Assembly (NCBI GenBank): GCA_015680685.1
Contig: MNCI01005370.1
Span: 665,660-729,659 of the forward strand
Direction: 5' to 3'
Length of the DNA: 64,000 bases
Source: Gnetum montanum
Lineage: Eukaryota > Streptophyta > Gnetopsida > Gnetales > Gnetaceae
In this document: piece by piece, positions 30,430 through 44,761 of the stretch
Layout: every line of letters begins with the position of its first letter
Position numbering within the stretch: position 1 is the first letter of the stretch
The notes under the pieces: generated by a model
The model's database searches: none
Seen by the model: the letters and a program-made list of their open reading frames with translations, nothing else
Told to the model about the DNA's origin: nothing
Made by a program: the position numbers and the translations under genes

Positions 30430-31700
30430 CTGAAATTTACTTCTATTTTATCATTTATAGCCTTGTTTTAAGCCATTCTCAACATCATAGCCATGTATTT
30501 TTAGTAATCTATCAAGTTGTCCCTCACCTTCACTGGTGAAGGTCCTAGCTAACAAGATATGAGGGTATATGACCCCAAAGACCTTGCTATCATCTTTAAG
30601 AGTTAGAGAAAAAATTCCTAATTTTACAGTCATAAATGAAGAATGATACAGCTTCATTCGCACCAAAATACAGGCTAGCATGCTAATTCCACATTTNACC
30701 ATAATCATCTTGTTCTTTTGAAGTACCTTTATTAAGAGATAGGCTTGGAAACCATACCTTGTACCAGCAATGCTTCTAAAGATGTTCATACTTCTTGAAA
30801 TTGGAATACTACTTGACTTCTATTTGATTTTGGTTTTTTTATTACCTATGTACTCCTTTAAATTTTTTTCTTTAATCTTTGGAAGTATCTTATTCATTAA
30901 AAGCCTCTTCCTCGTTATTCTCTTTGAAAGTTCTATTTTAGAACTAATTTTCTTGGAATGATGGCTAACTTTGGGACCTACTTTATTCCCATATTCCTCT
31001 ACCTTTTCTTTTACCTTCTCCTTCTCTTTGGGGTCCATGACAATAGAATGTTTGATTTTTATTTTTCTTGTGCTTCAACACATCAAGGACTATTATATGA
31101 GAGACAAGCTCATCAATGGTTATGATTTTAATAATTCTTATGCCAATGAGAATTAAATTGATAGGCTTGTAGTTGGAATGATTAAAGATGAATTGAATGA
31201 ATTTTTGGACTCTTTAATTCTAACTATAACCATCTTAAAATGCATTTAAGTCCCTAATGATGTTGTACATTCTCTCAAATAATGAATCAAGGAACTCACC
31301 TATTATAATATGGAAGTTATCAAATTTACTTCTTATGTTCACTTACATCACCTCATTTATTCTATGATATTCTTACACAAGTACATCTTAATAGGCCTTG
31401 GCATCTCTCTTGTTGATTATCTTGAACTCAATTCTCTCACTCAAATACCTACAAATGATTATCTTGGATAAATCATTCATCTTATTATCTTTATTTTACT
31501 TCATCACTTAAGCTTAGGAGTGGACAGAGGTATCAACCTTATTAAAGTCATTCTTTACCACTTCTATATATTCATTGAAATTAAACTAGCTTTCATTAGC
31601 ATGATCCAATAGGTGAAATTCTTATTTTAATCAAAGATGAAGGAACTCTTGGGCACTTATTTTAATATCTTTTGACCTGAACAACAAGCTTTGATATCAA
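30430..31700 (-). pseudogene. decayed Ty1/copia gag (minus)
   Basis: Reading leftward from 31700, fragments match the order of plant copia gags: YWIMLMKASLISMNI-like text (the usual W..M...L), then EFLDSLFERMYNIIRDLNAF at about 31240, VQKFI...N.YKPINLILI and TIDELVSHIVLDVLKHKKN at about 31080. Many stops intervene. The open frame 30451-30789 further left (LGIFSLTLKDDSKVFGVIYP) is not recognised and contains the ambiguous base at 30697. Only a remnant. Confidence 0.55.
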
Positions 31701-31719
31701 ATGCCATAGGTGTCAACAA

Positions 31720-34700
31720 AATAAGATCATTTTTACAATGTATCTCTTTTCTTGATTTTAAAATTGGCCAAAAAATTGACCATCATGAATATCATGAGTG
31801 ATGATATAATAATAGTATTGTATAAAATGGATCATGATCCTATCATTGTCTAATATCACAAATCATCACTTGGTCATGGTATATCTTGGAGCCAATGACA
31901 AGGATCACATATCATAGGACATTTGTGATCTAGAGATAATAAGTCATGGTGTAGTTATTATTGGCCTAATCATGGGTCATGGTTACATTGTGAATATTAA
32001 ACAATTCACAACTTTTTTTCTCTAGCATCCTCTATGTTCTTGACATGTTTATAAGTCATGATTGATCTGCACTATAATATGACAACTTATGATGAAATCA
32101 TGTATACAAAAATAGTGGTCTTTTTTTATCTATAATATCACAACTCATAGTGAGGTTGTGATATATTTCTAAGGATATCACAGGTTATGGTGAACTATTA
32201 GTTAACTTTTACTATAGCAATAATTCTAAAATATATCTTAAAATGATACCAAAATGGAGCATCAAATGATTTGAGCTACTTTAATATGGAATGATAGATT
32301 GAATAGAATCAACAATAGCCTAAAATGGCTAAGATTGGACGCACAACTTCAAAGTGCTAAATCTAATTTTCAATAGAACTTTCTCTCGATTGGCATTAAT
32401 AGGTGCTTGGTTGGCTAAGAAACCCCTCTTTCAACTTCAACTTCTCTTGAAAAATTATAACCATAAATACTTCTCTAATATACAATAATGAAGGGTAATC
32501 TTCAAGTAAGATCTTCTTCTTTTTTCTCCTCTTGATTAATAATAGAGATGATAATGAATTGGAATAATGTTGAAATTGATGAAAATAATGAAAAATTAAA
32601 ATGTAATTGAAATATATCAAACAACTAAATGAGATATATTCAAACAATGATATGGAGATAAATACTTCACTTCCTCTATTACATCAAGCTTTGATCATAC
32701 ATTAATGGAGTTTTCTTGGAATGCATTAAGTTTTATGAGGGCTTATGAATGAATTAAATATAAATGTGAGGAGGTGATTGGGAGCACACTCAACTTTAAT
32801 CATGGATGAAATTAACCCATCTAATCATCATCTAAATTACAAGAAGAAGAGACTTTTGGTTTCAACTCATGTGGAAATATCATCTATGGACTTCATGTGA
32901 TCCCAATATAGACAGAATAGCCACATGTGGCCTTGGATGGTCTCAAGGATAAAATACATGACATGTGGCATTAGAGGATCTACACTTGACTTTACTTTGA
33001 CTTGTTCTTTTCTCTCCTCTTTGAAATAAAAAATGATATCATATGAAATATTACATTGAGATATAGAGACATGGAGCCACTTACATAACTCAATAGCAAC
33101 ATGAACAAGAAAGCTAGCTCCTGCAATGACATGAAAAATACAATTTACTTAAGAGAAGCACACATTAGGCTATAAATATTATCATTCCTATTAGCTCTAG
33201 AATAAATACACATTCACATCTCATTTATATCATTCTTGGAAATAATAATGGCTTTTATGACATATGGAGAAACAACATCCTTAATAACACCAATAGAGAG
33301 TAATCCACTTACTTACTTATGAAACTTGTTTCTTTAATGTAGATTATTTTAGTAAGCCCTTTCATTTTGAATTTGATGAGTTATCCAACAATGTTTTGTA
33401 AGTCCATTATAAGTGTTGGACTCAGAAGTATTTCACACATCTTGTGTTTGTAGTTCTAGCATTGTGGTTGAAGTTTATATCTTATAGGTTTCCATGCTTG
33501 TCTTCTATGCCACGCTTCCAAGTTATATGCATGTTTTAGGTTCCTTAGGATATTTTTTACTTTGTTAAAGAATCCTAGACCCCTTTCAACATGTGCCTTA
33601 ATTTTCCAACTGTCATCAAAAATGGAAGCTACAAGTCTTCTTTGGGAGGGAAGGGGGTGTTAATTACCCTACACCAATGCATCTCCTATGTTAGTGCACG
33701 GGCATTAATGCATCCCTTACTAAACCTAGTTTAGTCCACTTTACCTATAATATAACCAAGATTGGCCTAGGCTACATTGACAAACCTTCATTGATACTTG
33801 AATACTCTCAAACCTCTATTATTATCTCACAAAAACTATAATATCTAGGATGAACTATCACATACAACATTTATAACTTAGATATTTTGTCTCTAATTTG
33901 ATCTCCAATTTGTATAAAGAGCTCCAATTTTCATTTCCATTTTGTATAAAGAGCCTTTTCTTCCTTGGGTAAGTTTATCTTCTTCCTATTTGTATGTATA
34001 TTTTAAGTCATCACTTTAACAAGTATGGTTAGACTCTGTTAAAGTGCTACCTTGTTTACATATCCCAAAACCATTTGGTTGATGGAGAATCCAATGTTTG
34101 CATAGCGAATAAGTCTCAAGGTTTTTCCTTTGTTCTATGCCATTGATGCCTTAAAACATCAAAATACTAGAAATATCTATTTCATTTTTGTTTCATCAAG
34201 CTATAATAATCCATCTTTATCTAAGGTCATAACTATACAACTTGGTTTTGGGTTATTACAGTTTTCATTAAGAGCAATTTATAGCTTTTTGTGTGCAGTG
34301 TTACACTTGTTTCATAATGAATTGTAACATGTCTAAGTAATAGTATGCATTATATATATCTCCATGAGGGATTGTGATGCATTTGTGTTTATTACTGTTT
34401 TATTCTTATATTTGTATAATCCATAAAAAATTATAAATATTTATCATTTTCTCATCATGAAATCATGGGTTCTTTATTGTATGGTATGTATTATAATATA
34501 TTTTATATTTGTTAAATGCAATGACATACACAAGTATTCTTGAAAATCCACTTAACATCATCTTCAAATCTTATGACTAGATCACATCATGTTTTATATG
34601 ATATAATCCCATTGGTCACAGTTGGTGGAACCCCTGTCATTAGCATTGTTACTAAGGAAGGCATTGGTGTATTACACAGAAATACTTATACATTCTTTAT

Positions 34701-34740
34701 TTGAACATTTTTTAACCAGTATATGTTTATTTAGCCTTGT
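31720..34740. other. about 3 kb with no recognisable gene
   Basis: AT-rich, no frame with family signatures on either strand. 31790-32200 repeats tcatgatc/ggttgtgatat words with short inverted character. 33657-34620 might be an LTR, running from tgttaattaccc to ggtcaca and followed by gttggtggaacccctg, just before the gag at 34750. No second copy is in the window to confirm it. Confidence 0.35.
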
Positions 34741-34749
34741 TTATAGGTT

Positions 34750-36270
34750 TCAGACACAAATGATATGGTGAATAATGTTCAAAGACCACCAAAGATCTCT
34801 CATAGAGTAAATGTAACAAAATATAGGAGGGCTTCCATCACATTTAAATACTTAGAGAAGATGATCCTACCACAAGTTATTTTGGCTTATCATCAAGATA
34901 AGCAAGGGAGGTGGCATTATGCTTATGGATGATTCTCCAAAGGATTGGCGCATGATGCAACACATGATCTTAAAGAGGCCTTGATCAACATTGGCCTAAA
35001 GGATAACTCCATGTTCTACATTGCTCATAAGCCAATTTATAATGACTATGAGACTTTATATAGGCAATAGCTTCAAGAAAAATTAGCTGAAGAGGAGGCT
35101 TATTATAACTTTCCATATGACCATTCATATGAAGATGAATAGGATAAAGTAGATAAGAAAGAACATGATTAATTTTCCATGAAGGTTATTAATTAGGAAT
35201 CACTTACTAAAGCACAACTAGAATTCATAATGATGATCTTCTTCCTAGGTTTTAATAATTGCACTTATTTGAACCATCTAGTGATTATGATGCTTCTTTT
35301 TTTGAATGAAGTGACTCTCATGAACTCAATGAAGCCATGCATATTTTATGAAAGAATATTCATGACTGTCATATTAAATTGATCAACATGGATAATGTTC
35401 TAACATATTGAGGATTTATTAGTGATGTTATCCAACTTCACAGGTGGAAATTTGATATATCTTACTATCTATGAGTAATTTTCATTGATCGGCAGAAGTT
35501 GTAGGTGTTTCCTCACAATTTCATCAAGCACGCAAAATCTTGGTATAAGACTTTACCTATAAAATCAATTCAAAAATGAGAAAAAATCATCAAAATATTC
35601 TACAATAGATTTAAGATCTATTTCTATATCTTAAATATCTAGAAGAAGATGTCAAATGAAGGCATGGAGTCCGTGAACTGCTAGACATCATCATGGAGAT
35701 ATATATGAAAACTACTTTTCGTTGTTTGAAACATGGCTTTAGGAAAAGATAATAGCTCATGCATATCATAGAAGGTGTATGGTAGGAAATGAGAAAGCAT
35801 GCAAATATGACACAATGAACCAGGTGCACAAAAATTCCATGGCCCAAGACAAAGTGCTCCTTGATACCATTGCAAAAATGGAAGGTGAATGTTAAAAGTA
35901 AGAATCGACTAAGAAGTATAATCATAATCTTGCAAAAAGAAAGAAGAGTAAAAATATTAAAGGTACAACCAAATCTCCAACTATAGTCAAGTTCATGGTA
36001 CAAGATAAAGTTAAAATCAAAAGGCCTTAATAAACATGACCCATAAGATGAATAAAGTTTGCAAAGTGATGAATGATAAAATGACCACTACTCTTAAGAA
36101 CATTAAGGGTAAGATGGTTAAAGTTATCATCAAATCAATTACACCATCCAAATCTAGAAAGAAGTATGAATACAAAGTTAAAGGAAAGCTCTCATACTCT
36201 AAGAATATCAAAGAAGATCCAAATGAGGCTTCCTCATCCTCTGGAAATGAGGGTCCAAATAAATATTGAA
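34750..36270 (+). pseudogene. decayed Ty3/gypsy gag
   Basis: About 35490-35620 reads FLTISS/HNFIKHAKSWYKTLPIKSIQ followed by EKIIKIFYNRFKIYF. This is the diagnostic gag block (A-x-x-W-Y-x-x-L-P-x-x-S-I, then F-x-x-x-F). Upstream, 34760-35130 translates as a charged region (RASITFKYLEKMILPQVILA). Downstream, 36036-36269 is a Lys-rich open frame (KMVKVIIKSITPSKSRKKYE) like a basic gag tail. Stops throughout. Confidence 0.55.
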
Positions 36271-37890
36271 TAGAACTTGATGACTCTTAGTACTACCTAA
36301 TCATGTTCCACATGATTGGTAAAATGAAACTAAATTCTAGGGTTATCAAAAGATAAACAAAGAGGACTCTATACCCTAGCTAATCATACTATCTTGGAGA
36401 TGCGTATTTACAACCCATGCAATAGTACTAGTAGTGGCAAACTATAAATCCTTGGGGTACTACTCTATGGAATTTCCCTAATTTAATGAAACAATATATG
36501 GTGCTTCCTATCAATTCCTACTTCCAAGATGTCTAGGTAGATACTTACCAATCTCCATAGATGATACTTCAATAATAACTATCTATCCCAAGTAGTCTTT
36601 CCCATAAACTCCTCAATAATAGTAATAGCAACTTCTACTGCCTAGTCCCATGCAATATGGGATATCAAGTCAATCATAACCAAGGCAATTCAAGTCTTAT
36701 AATATTACCTATTGTACTAATTTTTATTCAATGTATGTGACTAGGCAATATTACCAAGTACCTATTGTTTTTTTTGTGGAGGAGACTCCAAGGTTCCATG
36801 AAAGAAAATTCTACCACAAGCATAAACATAAGCACCATGGGACTAGGTTCACTCCATCCTCTTCATCCTATATAGAGAGGATAATAATGTAAGGTAGATG
36901 GCAATCCATCTTAAGAAATTTTTGATAATGTTTCTTGAATACCATCAAACCAAAACATTCATTTTAGAGACAAGTTCTACAACTGTGTCTAGCAAATCCA
37001 ACAAGATGGCACCTAATGGTGACAATGTCATCAACATCTTTTTGTTCAAGGTGGCTAAGTGGGTGGTTGAGAAAGAATACTTGCGCAAAAAAAGATCAAA
37101 TCATGAGCACCCCATGGTGGATGTTTAAATTGGTAAAAAGGTCACTACCTAGCTATTATCACAACAATTACCATTTTTATGGATCATTAAGCATTAGAAG
37201 TATTAAACTTATTTTGGAAATGTTCATAAGCTTTTTAGATTGATAGAAAGTATGTTAAATAATAATAGTATGATTAAACCTAATTACTTACATTGTTTGA
37301 ACAAGCAATTTAGTCTTGTTAAAAAGCTTTGAAAAGGAATTTTTAAGGATTCACATTAAATTTTAGCTAATAACTTCATCACCCTATAGTGTAAGTACAT
37401 AGAATAAAAATACCTAGATGAAGAATAAAGTTTACAAAGGCAAGCTGTCTTCAAAAATGGTTTCTTGTTATAGCTACAATTGTAAAAATGATTCTAGATA
37501 ATGGAAATTCAAGTTTTTTAAAAAGCTTAGAAGTTGTTTAGTAGTTAAGAATACAAGCTCATTTGTCAAACTTCATGGAATCTACATGACAAGCTAGATT
37601 TCTAGCCAAATTCAATTCTATAAGATAACATAGTGTAGCACTAGATAATAAAGAAAAGAGCTTGAAAGGACATAATCTAATCTAAAATATCATTTAAAAG
37701 TTATTTAGCGAGTTTAAGATTAATAGAGATTGGTTAGTAGAGCTAAGAAAATTAGTTCTATATCTATTATGTTAGCTTAAAGCAAAGCAATATTGATGCA
37801 AACACTTACAACAAAAGTTAAATCACTAACTCAAAGCTATATTAAGCTTAAGTAAAATTGAATTTATGAAAGAAAGATCATGTTATTTGG
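36271..37890. other. no gene recognised
   Basis: Short open frames only (for example 36898-37128). None resembles a known family. Confidence 0.4.
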
Positions 37891-37899
37891 CCACATTAA

Positions 37900-39480
37900 C
37901 TCATGAAGTTGGAATGATTCATAGAACCAAAAATTAGTTCTACAAAGAGCTCTAAAATAGTTTCATGATCTACGTCAGCTTCAAAAACTAGTTGAGTAAT
38001 AGAACTAGAGAAAACTTATAAAACTGAAAACTAGTTCTACAAATGAGCTTTGAATTACAAGACACATCAGCTCTTGTTTTAGAATGAGTTTGTAGAGCCA
38101 AAATTTGTTTCTACAAAGAAAAATTAAATTAGTTTTATGAGTCATGTCAAAGCTCTTAAAAGATATAAGCCTCAAAAATGTTTCAACAAGAGAAATTTTT
38201 CTACAACCAAGCATATTTTTGGTTCTACCATATCAGCAAGATGAGTGAGTAAATTCATAAAACCAAAATATAATTATACAAATAATGGTTCTAAAATCCA
38301 CATAAACTCATGAAATTAGAATGCTCAATCAACTCTACAAATGAGTTTAAAAATAATTTTACCACATCATCACCAAAGGGATGAAATGTGTGAGACGAAA
38401 AATTATTCTACAAAGAAAAGTAAAGTGTAAGAAGAAGCATAATGCATAGAACCAAAATTTGGATCTACAAGTAAGCTATTCTTTTTTCAAAGATGTCACC
38501 ATTGGCTTAGAATAGCTTTGTAGAACCAAAATTTGATTTTACAAATAAAGGCTAAGTTGATTCTACAAATTAGGTAGAATTAAAAAAGAGTTTTCATTTA
38601 AAATGAAGATATTGGGTCTACAACAAGCCATGGATTTAATTTTTCTACATGTTTAATTATAATTTTAATCCACCTCAATGAGTAAAATAAAAAAAATATT
38701 AGCATATTGAAAATTGAATGAAGCTCAATAAGAAGCTAAAAATATAACATGGCTCATAGAACCATAAATCAATTCTACAAAGAAGCTATACAATGAACTA
38801 CCACATCAACTAGATGAGCAAGTAAACTTTTAGAATCAAAATTTGGTTCTACGAATGAGATTCAAAATGGTTCTACCACATCAACTTTTTTATAGCATAT
38901 GTTTGTAGAACTAAAAAGAGGTTCTACAAAAAACAATGCCACATTAGAATTAGAAAATGAATTTCCTTCCAAAAGTTTACATATGGGACCTATTATAGAA
39001 TTTTTCATACATGCCTAATTATAATTTTAATCCAGCCTAACAAGGCTTGATATAAGAAAGATCTTTAAAGATTCAAAGAAAACATGGAAGACGCGTTAGC
39101 TTAACATAAAGAAGGAAGTTAGTAGAACCAAAAAGCAGTTCTACAACTTGGGTCTATGAGCTAACTACAAGTCAGTATTGCCGCATCAGCCTATGATAAA
39201 AGAAGGATTAGTAGAACCAAAAAAATTATTCTAAAAATTGGTTCTATAAGATATATTAAGATACAAAAGAGCTCTAATTTAGAAATTTGAATATGGAACC
39301 TGCTACAAAGTAATGAACAAAATTTATGTTCATGCTCAATTTCAATTTTTATCCAATTTAACAAATCATAGATTCAAAAATAGAGAATTATTGAATATTT
39401 AAGCCTAATCAAAGCCACATAAGTAGAAGTCTTGTATAGCTGAAAGTGGTTCTACAAAGAACTCATGAATTTTGAAGAAT
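37900..39480. repeat. degenerate array of agaaccaaa-tttggttct palindromes
   Basis: At least ten imperfect copies of tagaaccaaaAatttggttctac, followed by aaaNgag, recur every 60-150 bp (for example 37925, 38020, 38095, 38449, 38520, 38757, 38850, 38905, 39120, 39207, 39436). They are often joined by aaatggttctaccacatcag. Each core is an inverted repeat of 8-9 bp. The spacers also share words (catcaact/agctt). No protein coding. Confidence 0.75.
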
Positions 39481-40080
39481 GATCAAGTTCTAAAGCAAAC
39501 AATCATGTGAAAGAACATAGAGCTTTACATCAACATAAACTTGAAATTTATTATAAAGCAAGTGAAACTTAAAATTTCTCCTATGAAATAATTTAAGTTT
39601 TGAATCTAACTGCCACATCATGCTTATCGCTCTCAATTATTTTAAGAAAAAGTTAAGATTAAGATTAACAAAAGTAAGCCTATAATTAAGATAGAGCTAT
39701 CCATATTAAAGCTTGTATTCATTACTAACATCGATAGAGTAGCTTAGTGAATTTAAAGACATATGATATGTATCAAAAAATGAATTAAACAATCTATTTT
39801 TGACCAAGAAAATTAAAAAAAAATCTTTAAGTATTAATTAATAGATCCATGCCATATTTTGAATCACAAAGCTAGTAGCAAGTAGAAACTAAGCATTGTA
39901 GCAAAGAAAAAACCACAACACAAGTACAAAGAAAATATTTTTTTATAAAGTTTCTCAAATTTTCATCTCAAGATATCTCATAAGAAAAGAGAGGAAGCAC
40001 CATAAAATTTTTAGAATATTAATACCTTTAGCTTCTCATATTATCTCCAGCATTTTAAGATCAACATATATTAACTTTGA
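39481..40080. other. no gene recognised
   Basis: AT-rich, with no repeat structure or coding signature visible. Confidence 0.4.
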
Positions 40081-40081
40081 A

Positions 40082-40416
40082 AATGGATTAACGTTGGGTG
40101 CTTGGTTTTGGAGAAAGAGGAGAAAGAATTCTTTAGCTTTGATGAAGATCATGACTTAATTAGGAAAATAGAGCTCAAAAGTTTAGAGTCAATGGAGGAT
40201 TACTAAGAGGTTTATGAGAAGATAGGCCTCCACAAGCTTAGTTTCAAGGCTAGGACAAACATGATAAGGGATGTCATTAATCTCCTAATAGCTAAAACTA
40301 TCTATGAAAAGGATAATCTCCACTTTAGAGGAAATATAAAGTGCTTCATCGATATTAGCATAAGAAAAGCATATGAACTTTGCCACCGTATAAAACATGA
40401 TATAACAAAAGCATAA
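40082..40416 (+). pseudogene. unrecognised reading frame with one interrupting stop
   Basis: A 111-codon frame with a single internal TAA (about 40205) and otherwise protein-like composition: EKEFFSFDEDHDLIRKIELK, later FKARTNMIRDVINLLIAKTI and IDISIRKAYELCHRIKHDI. It ends with TAA at 40414. There is no match to a family I know. It may be part of a retroelement polyprotein. The length of the frame in AT-rich DNA is the only support. Confidence 0.3.
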
Positions 40417-43400
40417 GGTCAACAGTATAATAAGAAAGTACTTAGTATCAAATTTTTGACATACTTAGAAATAAGGAAGGTCTTCAAAATCTTGTTTGTG
40501 TTGCTCACTAAATCTTGGGGATATTGGAACACTATTCTGAAAACTCAAATTTAGAAAGGATCTAGGACTCACACTATAAGCTATTAAATCTAATGCCATT
40601 AGAACTATGAACAATTAGTGGGTCCATATCTTAAGATGCGAGCTATGAAATCTTGAAAAACTACTTAAGTACAAGTAAGAAAAGGGTCTATCATTGAGAT
40701 TTATTACCACCATTGGATGGGTGTAATCAGTGTAATTAGATCAAGGTGTAGGGATTGTCACATCAGGTCACTTTGGTTACAAAAGATTTATGAACTCATG
40801 AACTTGTATATGTCATGTGGGTGAGGGATAAATTCTATTTTTCATGTAAGTTGAAGACTCTAGATGATGATATAGCATTTCAAACATTCCCATGATTCTC
40901 ATGCACCATTCAAAAATTCTCTTCTCATGAAGAAAAGATGAAAAATGAATGAAAATTAAAAATAGAAAAAAGAGAAAATAAAAGAAAAAAATATGAAAAA
41001 ATAGAATAATAAGAATAACAGTAATAAGAAGAGGAGGTAATGAGAAGAGCAATGTGATTTCAAGCTTATTAGTTCATGCAAATAAATACTTATATCATCT
41101 TGAACTAATCTTATAATTACTAAAATAAGACTAAAATAAGTAGTTGAATCATTACCTATGCAAGCCTTTCTCATGTTCAACCTATTACCTATATTACTTG
41201 ACTTTCAAAATGTAATAGTCCAAGTTAATAGATTTCTCATACCTTTCCATTGCCATGAAGGCCTAGAAGTCTCTCTCTTAGTGAACTTTAGTCATGTTCA
41301 ATGTTGCCTTCATCCAATTCTAAATCCATTTATTCCTATGGGTTAATACCATAACTGTTGATCCAAACTATGATTATATCAAAATCCAAAAAACCCTAAT
41401 TTATTACTCATGGCATTGTAATTACTACTAGAATGTGGGATTGGTTACCATAGCTAGAGGGATTAATAAGAGATTTTTGGTAAAGAATAATTTAGGGAAC
41501 CTACTATGCATACATGCACTAATGAAGGAAAATCAAATTAGGATCTTGACTTCTAGATAATTTGTAAATTTTTATCTTAAGTAAGTTTCATTAATTATTA
41601 AACTATAGAATAATCAAGGCTAGATGATACTAGTAAGTGATAGGTATGATCTTCCGCTTAGAAGGAAGACTTGAAGGTCAATCCTATTGTATGAATAAGT
41701 AGTGGTGAAGGGATGTGATAGTGGATCTCTCAATAAGTGTAGGACATACTTACATGTTCCCATGAGATAATTGAATGGTTAGTTATGGATTTGGTGATGT
41801 TGCACTCTCACCTTCTCTCTCCTTTCCATCATTCATTCTTCATCTCTTCCTTTTCATTTTTGTCCATTATTATGTATGGTAAGAAGTCGATTAGGTAACG
41901 TGAAGGACGAGATTTGCTTATCCAAGGACAAGGACTCATGTTTGATGCTAATGACCATCCAAGGAAAATTCATAATTTGTATATACTCTGGTAAATTATG
42001 ACCTGTAGTTACCTACAGAACCAAAGTACAATTCACTACGACTGGCAATGACATCATAGCTGCTTTCTAGGCCACATAAAGTAGTTAAATGAATTCAAAC
42101 ATGCTATCAAACATAAATGCATAACTCCTACTATCTCCAGGATACAATAAGAATAAGAATTACCTCAAAGAGTGGATTTATTTCCTCATCAATAAGCTTA
42201 TATATAAGGTATCTTGAAACAACCCCTTAAGCATTGGTGAGATTGATCCTTGAATATGTTGATAATTATAGCTATTTTATGATATCTTCATTATATGTTT
42301 CTTGAGATTTGAACCTTGAACCTAGATCATTTTACATATTTTGGAATTATTATTATTATATTTCCTTTTTAATGATAATTATTTCTTGGTATTTTCTAAT
42401 GCTTTTTGATTCTTAAGATGGACAAGTTGAAAGGTGGTGGTGGTCCATCATTAATAATTATTATTTATATTTATATGTTAACATTTTATTTCAAATATTT
42501 TTGAGATAATATAATTATATTATGTAGGTAATAGCATGTAACATATAATTTTGAATTTATTATATCATTTCTTATATATTGCTTTGGGCATTAGGAATCC
42601 ATTCTTAGGTAGATGTGCCTTACTCCTATATGTCATGGTGATTTGAATCCTTGACCATGGTGTTTATGAGTTGTTTTGATAGTTGTATGAATGCATGTAA
42701 TTCAATCTTAAAATTCATATTATTAATTTTAATATTTATCAAACCCTAGTTTATGACCATAAATACATGGTAACAATTAGTTCTTTAGGCATCATCTCTC
42801 TTTAGATCTTACTCTCACCTCTTCACTATGCATGGATGATCTCTCCTTGTTGGTTCAAATTTAAACCTAAATTATGTATGAAATCTTTTCTCATGGTGTG
42901 ATCTTGGGAATCCATGGCTTAATGATGTGTACAAAGCTTTTTCTTCCCCTTTCAATCTTAGGTACAGAAAATGGTCCTTCTTACATATGATTCCTTGTGA
43001 TATTTTCCATATTTTTATTATTTGTTTTTCTCTTTTTCAATGTTCTAAAATTTAATTTGAGATCTCCTAAATTATTCCTTTACATGTTGCTTTTTCTTCT
43101 TTTCTATTTTGGATGTTGGTTCTAATAGTTTTATTGCAACACATGCACCACATCTTCTTACATTATTCTAGGTGGTACCAAGAGGGTTTCCTCTATATTG
43201 AAGATGTACTAACCATTCAAATCTATGTCCATGTAGATTGTAGTTTGAGTACTTAGATGGAGATTCTAGTTTTTAGTGCAAGTTATATGGCAAAGTAATG
43301 GAGATCTAGACATTTTAATGTAGATGAAGAACTTAAGTATTCTTTTCATATTTACATCCATATAATGGATTCATAGAAATGGTCCATGTGGAGCCATGAA

Positions 43401-43824
43401 ATTTACTCTCTTCATATTTCCATTACAAATTAACTATGAGAATCTTATATTTCATCAAAAAGGAGAAATTAAAGTATCAAAGCATGGAGGAAGATGCTAA
43501 AGTAGAATTTTTTGAGAACAAATGAAAGCTAAGGGGGATAATTTGTAATGTCATTATTTCCAAATGGTATTCTTTGATAATGAGTGATAATGATCACATA
43601 TCAAAATAATACAAATTCCTTGGAAATCCTTAAATTATGAATTCAAAGATACAAAATAGAATAAGAAAAAAGAAACCTTTTTATTCCATGTTAAATTCTG
43701 AGTAAAAAGCTAGAAATGAAACATAAGAATGATTTGGAAAAATACCAAAGATAATCCTTAGTCCTATAATCCTCAATATTATAATTACTCAAGGTAGCAC
43801 ACAACTTAATTCTTCCCACCAAGA

Positions 43825-43828
<4 letters not shown>
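40417..43828. other. about 3.4 kb with no recognisable gene
   Basis: Only short frames without signatures. 40950-41040 is a purine-rich A/G tract (minus-strand Phe/Leu-rich shadow frames). Nothing else supported. Confidence 0.4.

Positions 43829-43872
<44 letters not shown>
43829..43872. repeat. (TC)22 microsatellite
   Basis: Uninterrupted TC dinucleotides. Produces shadow frames of Arg-Glu repeats on the minus strand. Confidence 0.98.
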
Positions 43873-43876
<4 letters not shown>

Positions 43877-44761
43877 TCCATACAACCCCCAATTATTGGA
43901 ATGGTGGGGTGACCACTTTGAAGCACTTCTTGAATATTTTGTAGTCACAAGTGACTATTTTTCTCCCTCTTAAACTTATTTTCTTTTCAAAATTTTATTT
44001 TTTAATAGACTTAGAGTGCCTACATGTCATAGTGCTTAACAACATGTAACCTAGGATGGGACTACAACTCGTAACCCCTCACACTAGTAAAATTTTCTAA
44101 ATTTTCATCTTTATTTCTTCAATAGACTATGGTTAACAATTACTCATAACCTCTAATTATGATCTCCTAAATCTACAAAATTTTTAAAACTTCCTAGAGA
44201 TATCAAAAATAATTACATTTTTACTTGGATGATCAATCGTGGTAGACTGTAACCTATAATGATTTTGTAGTTACCTTCTTGACTCTAAAAAAATCACTTA
44301 AATGAATTAAACAAGATACCCAAATATAAATACATAAATTTTACAACTCCTAGATACACTAAGAATACTAAATATATCAAGGAGGTGGATTGATATCTTT
44401 ATCATCCCCCTCACTAATAAAATAATATATGAACACAAGTGGATTATATATTTGGGATAGCATAAAGCCCTCAAATATTTAAATCAATTTCATAAATCCA
44501 CCTTACATTTTTAAGATCTTCATTATTCTAATAAATTAGTTATTCATTCTTCCTTCTTCCTCTTATCCCTATAGACTCTCTTACTTTTAGAATAATTAGC
44601 TTTGTAAACATGCTTGAAGTTAAATCTTCAATTGCATCTTTACAAACTTGCTTGTTATTCTTCAAATTTAATGCAATTACCTTTCCTTGAAATGGAGTCA
44701 AATTTAAAATAATAAAAACACAAGAAAAATGACAAAACATTAGGAAGATCAAGTTCATAAG

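Noticed and set aside
40813-41180. Phe/Leu-rich minus-strand frames
   Set aside because: They read an A/G-rich tract backwards; low complexity.
43691-43948. Minus-strand frame with Arg-Glu repeats
   Set aside because: Translation of the (TC)22 microsatellite.
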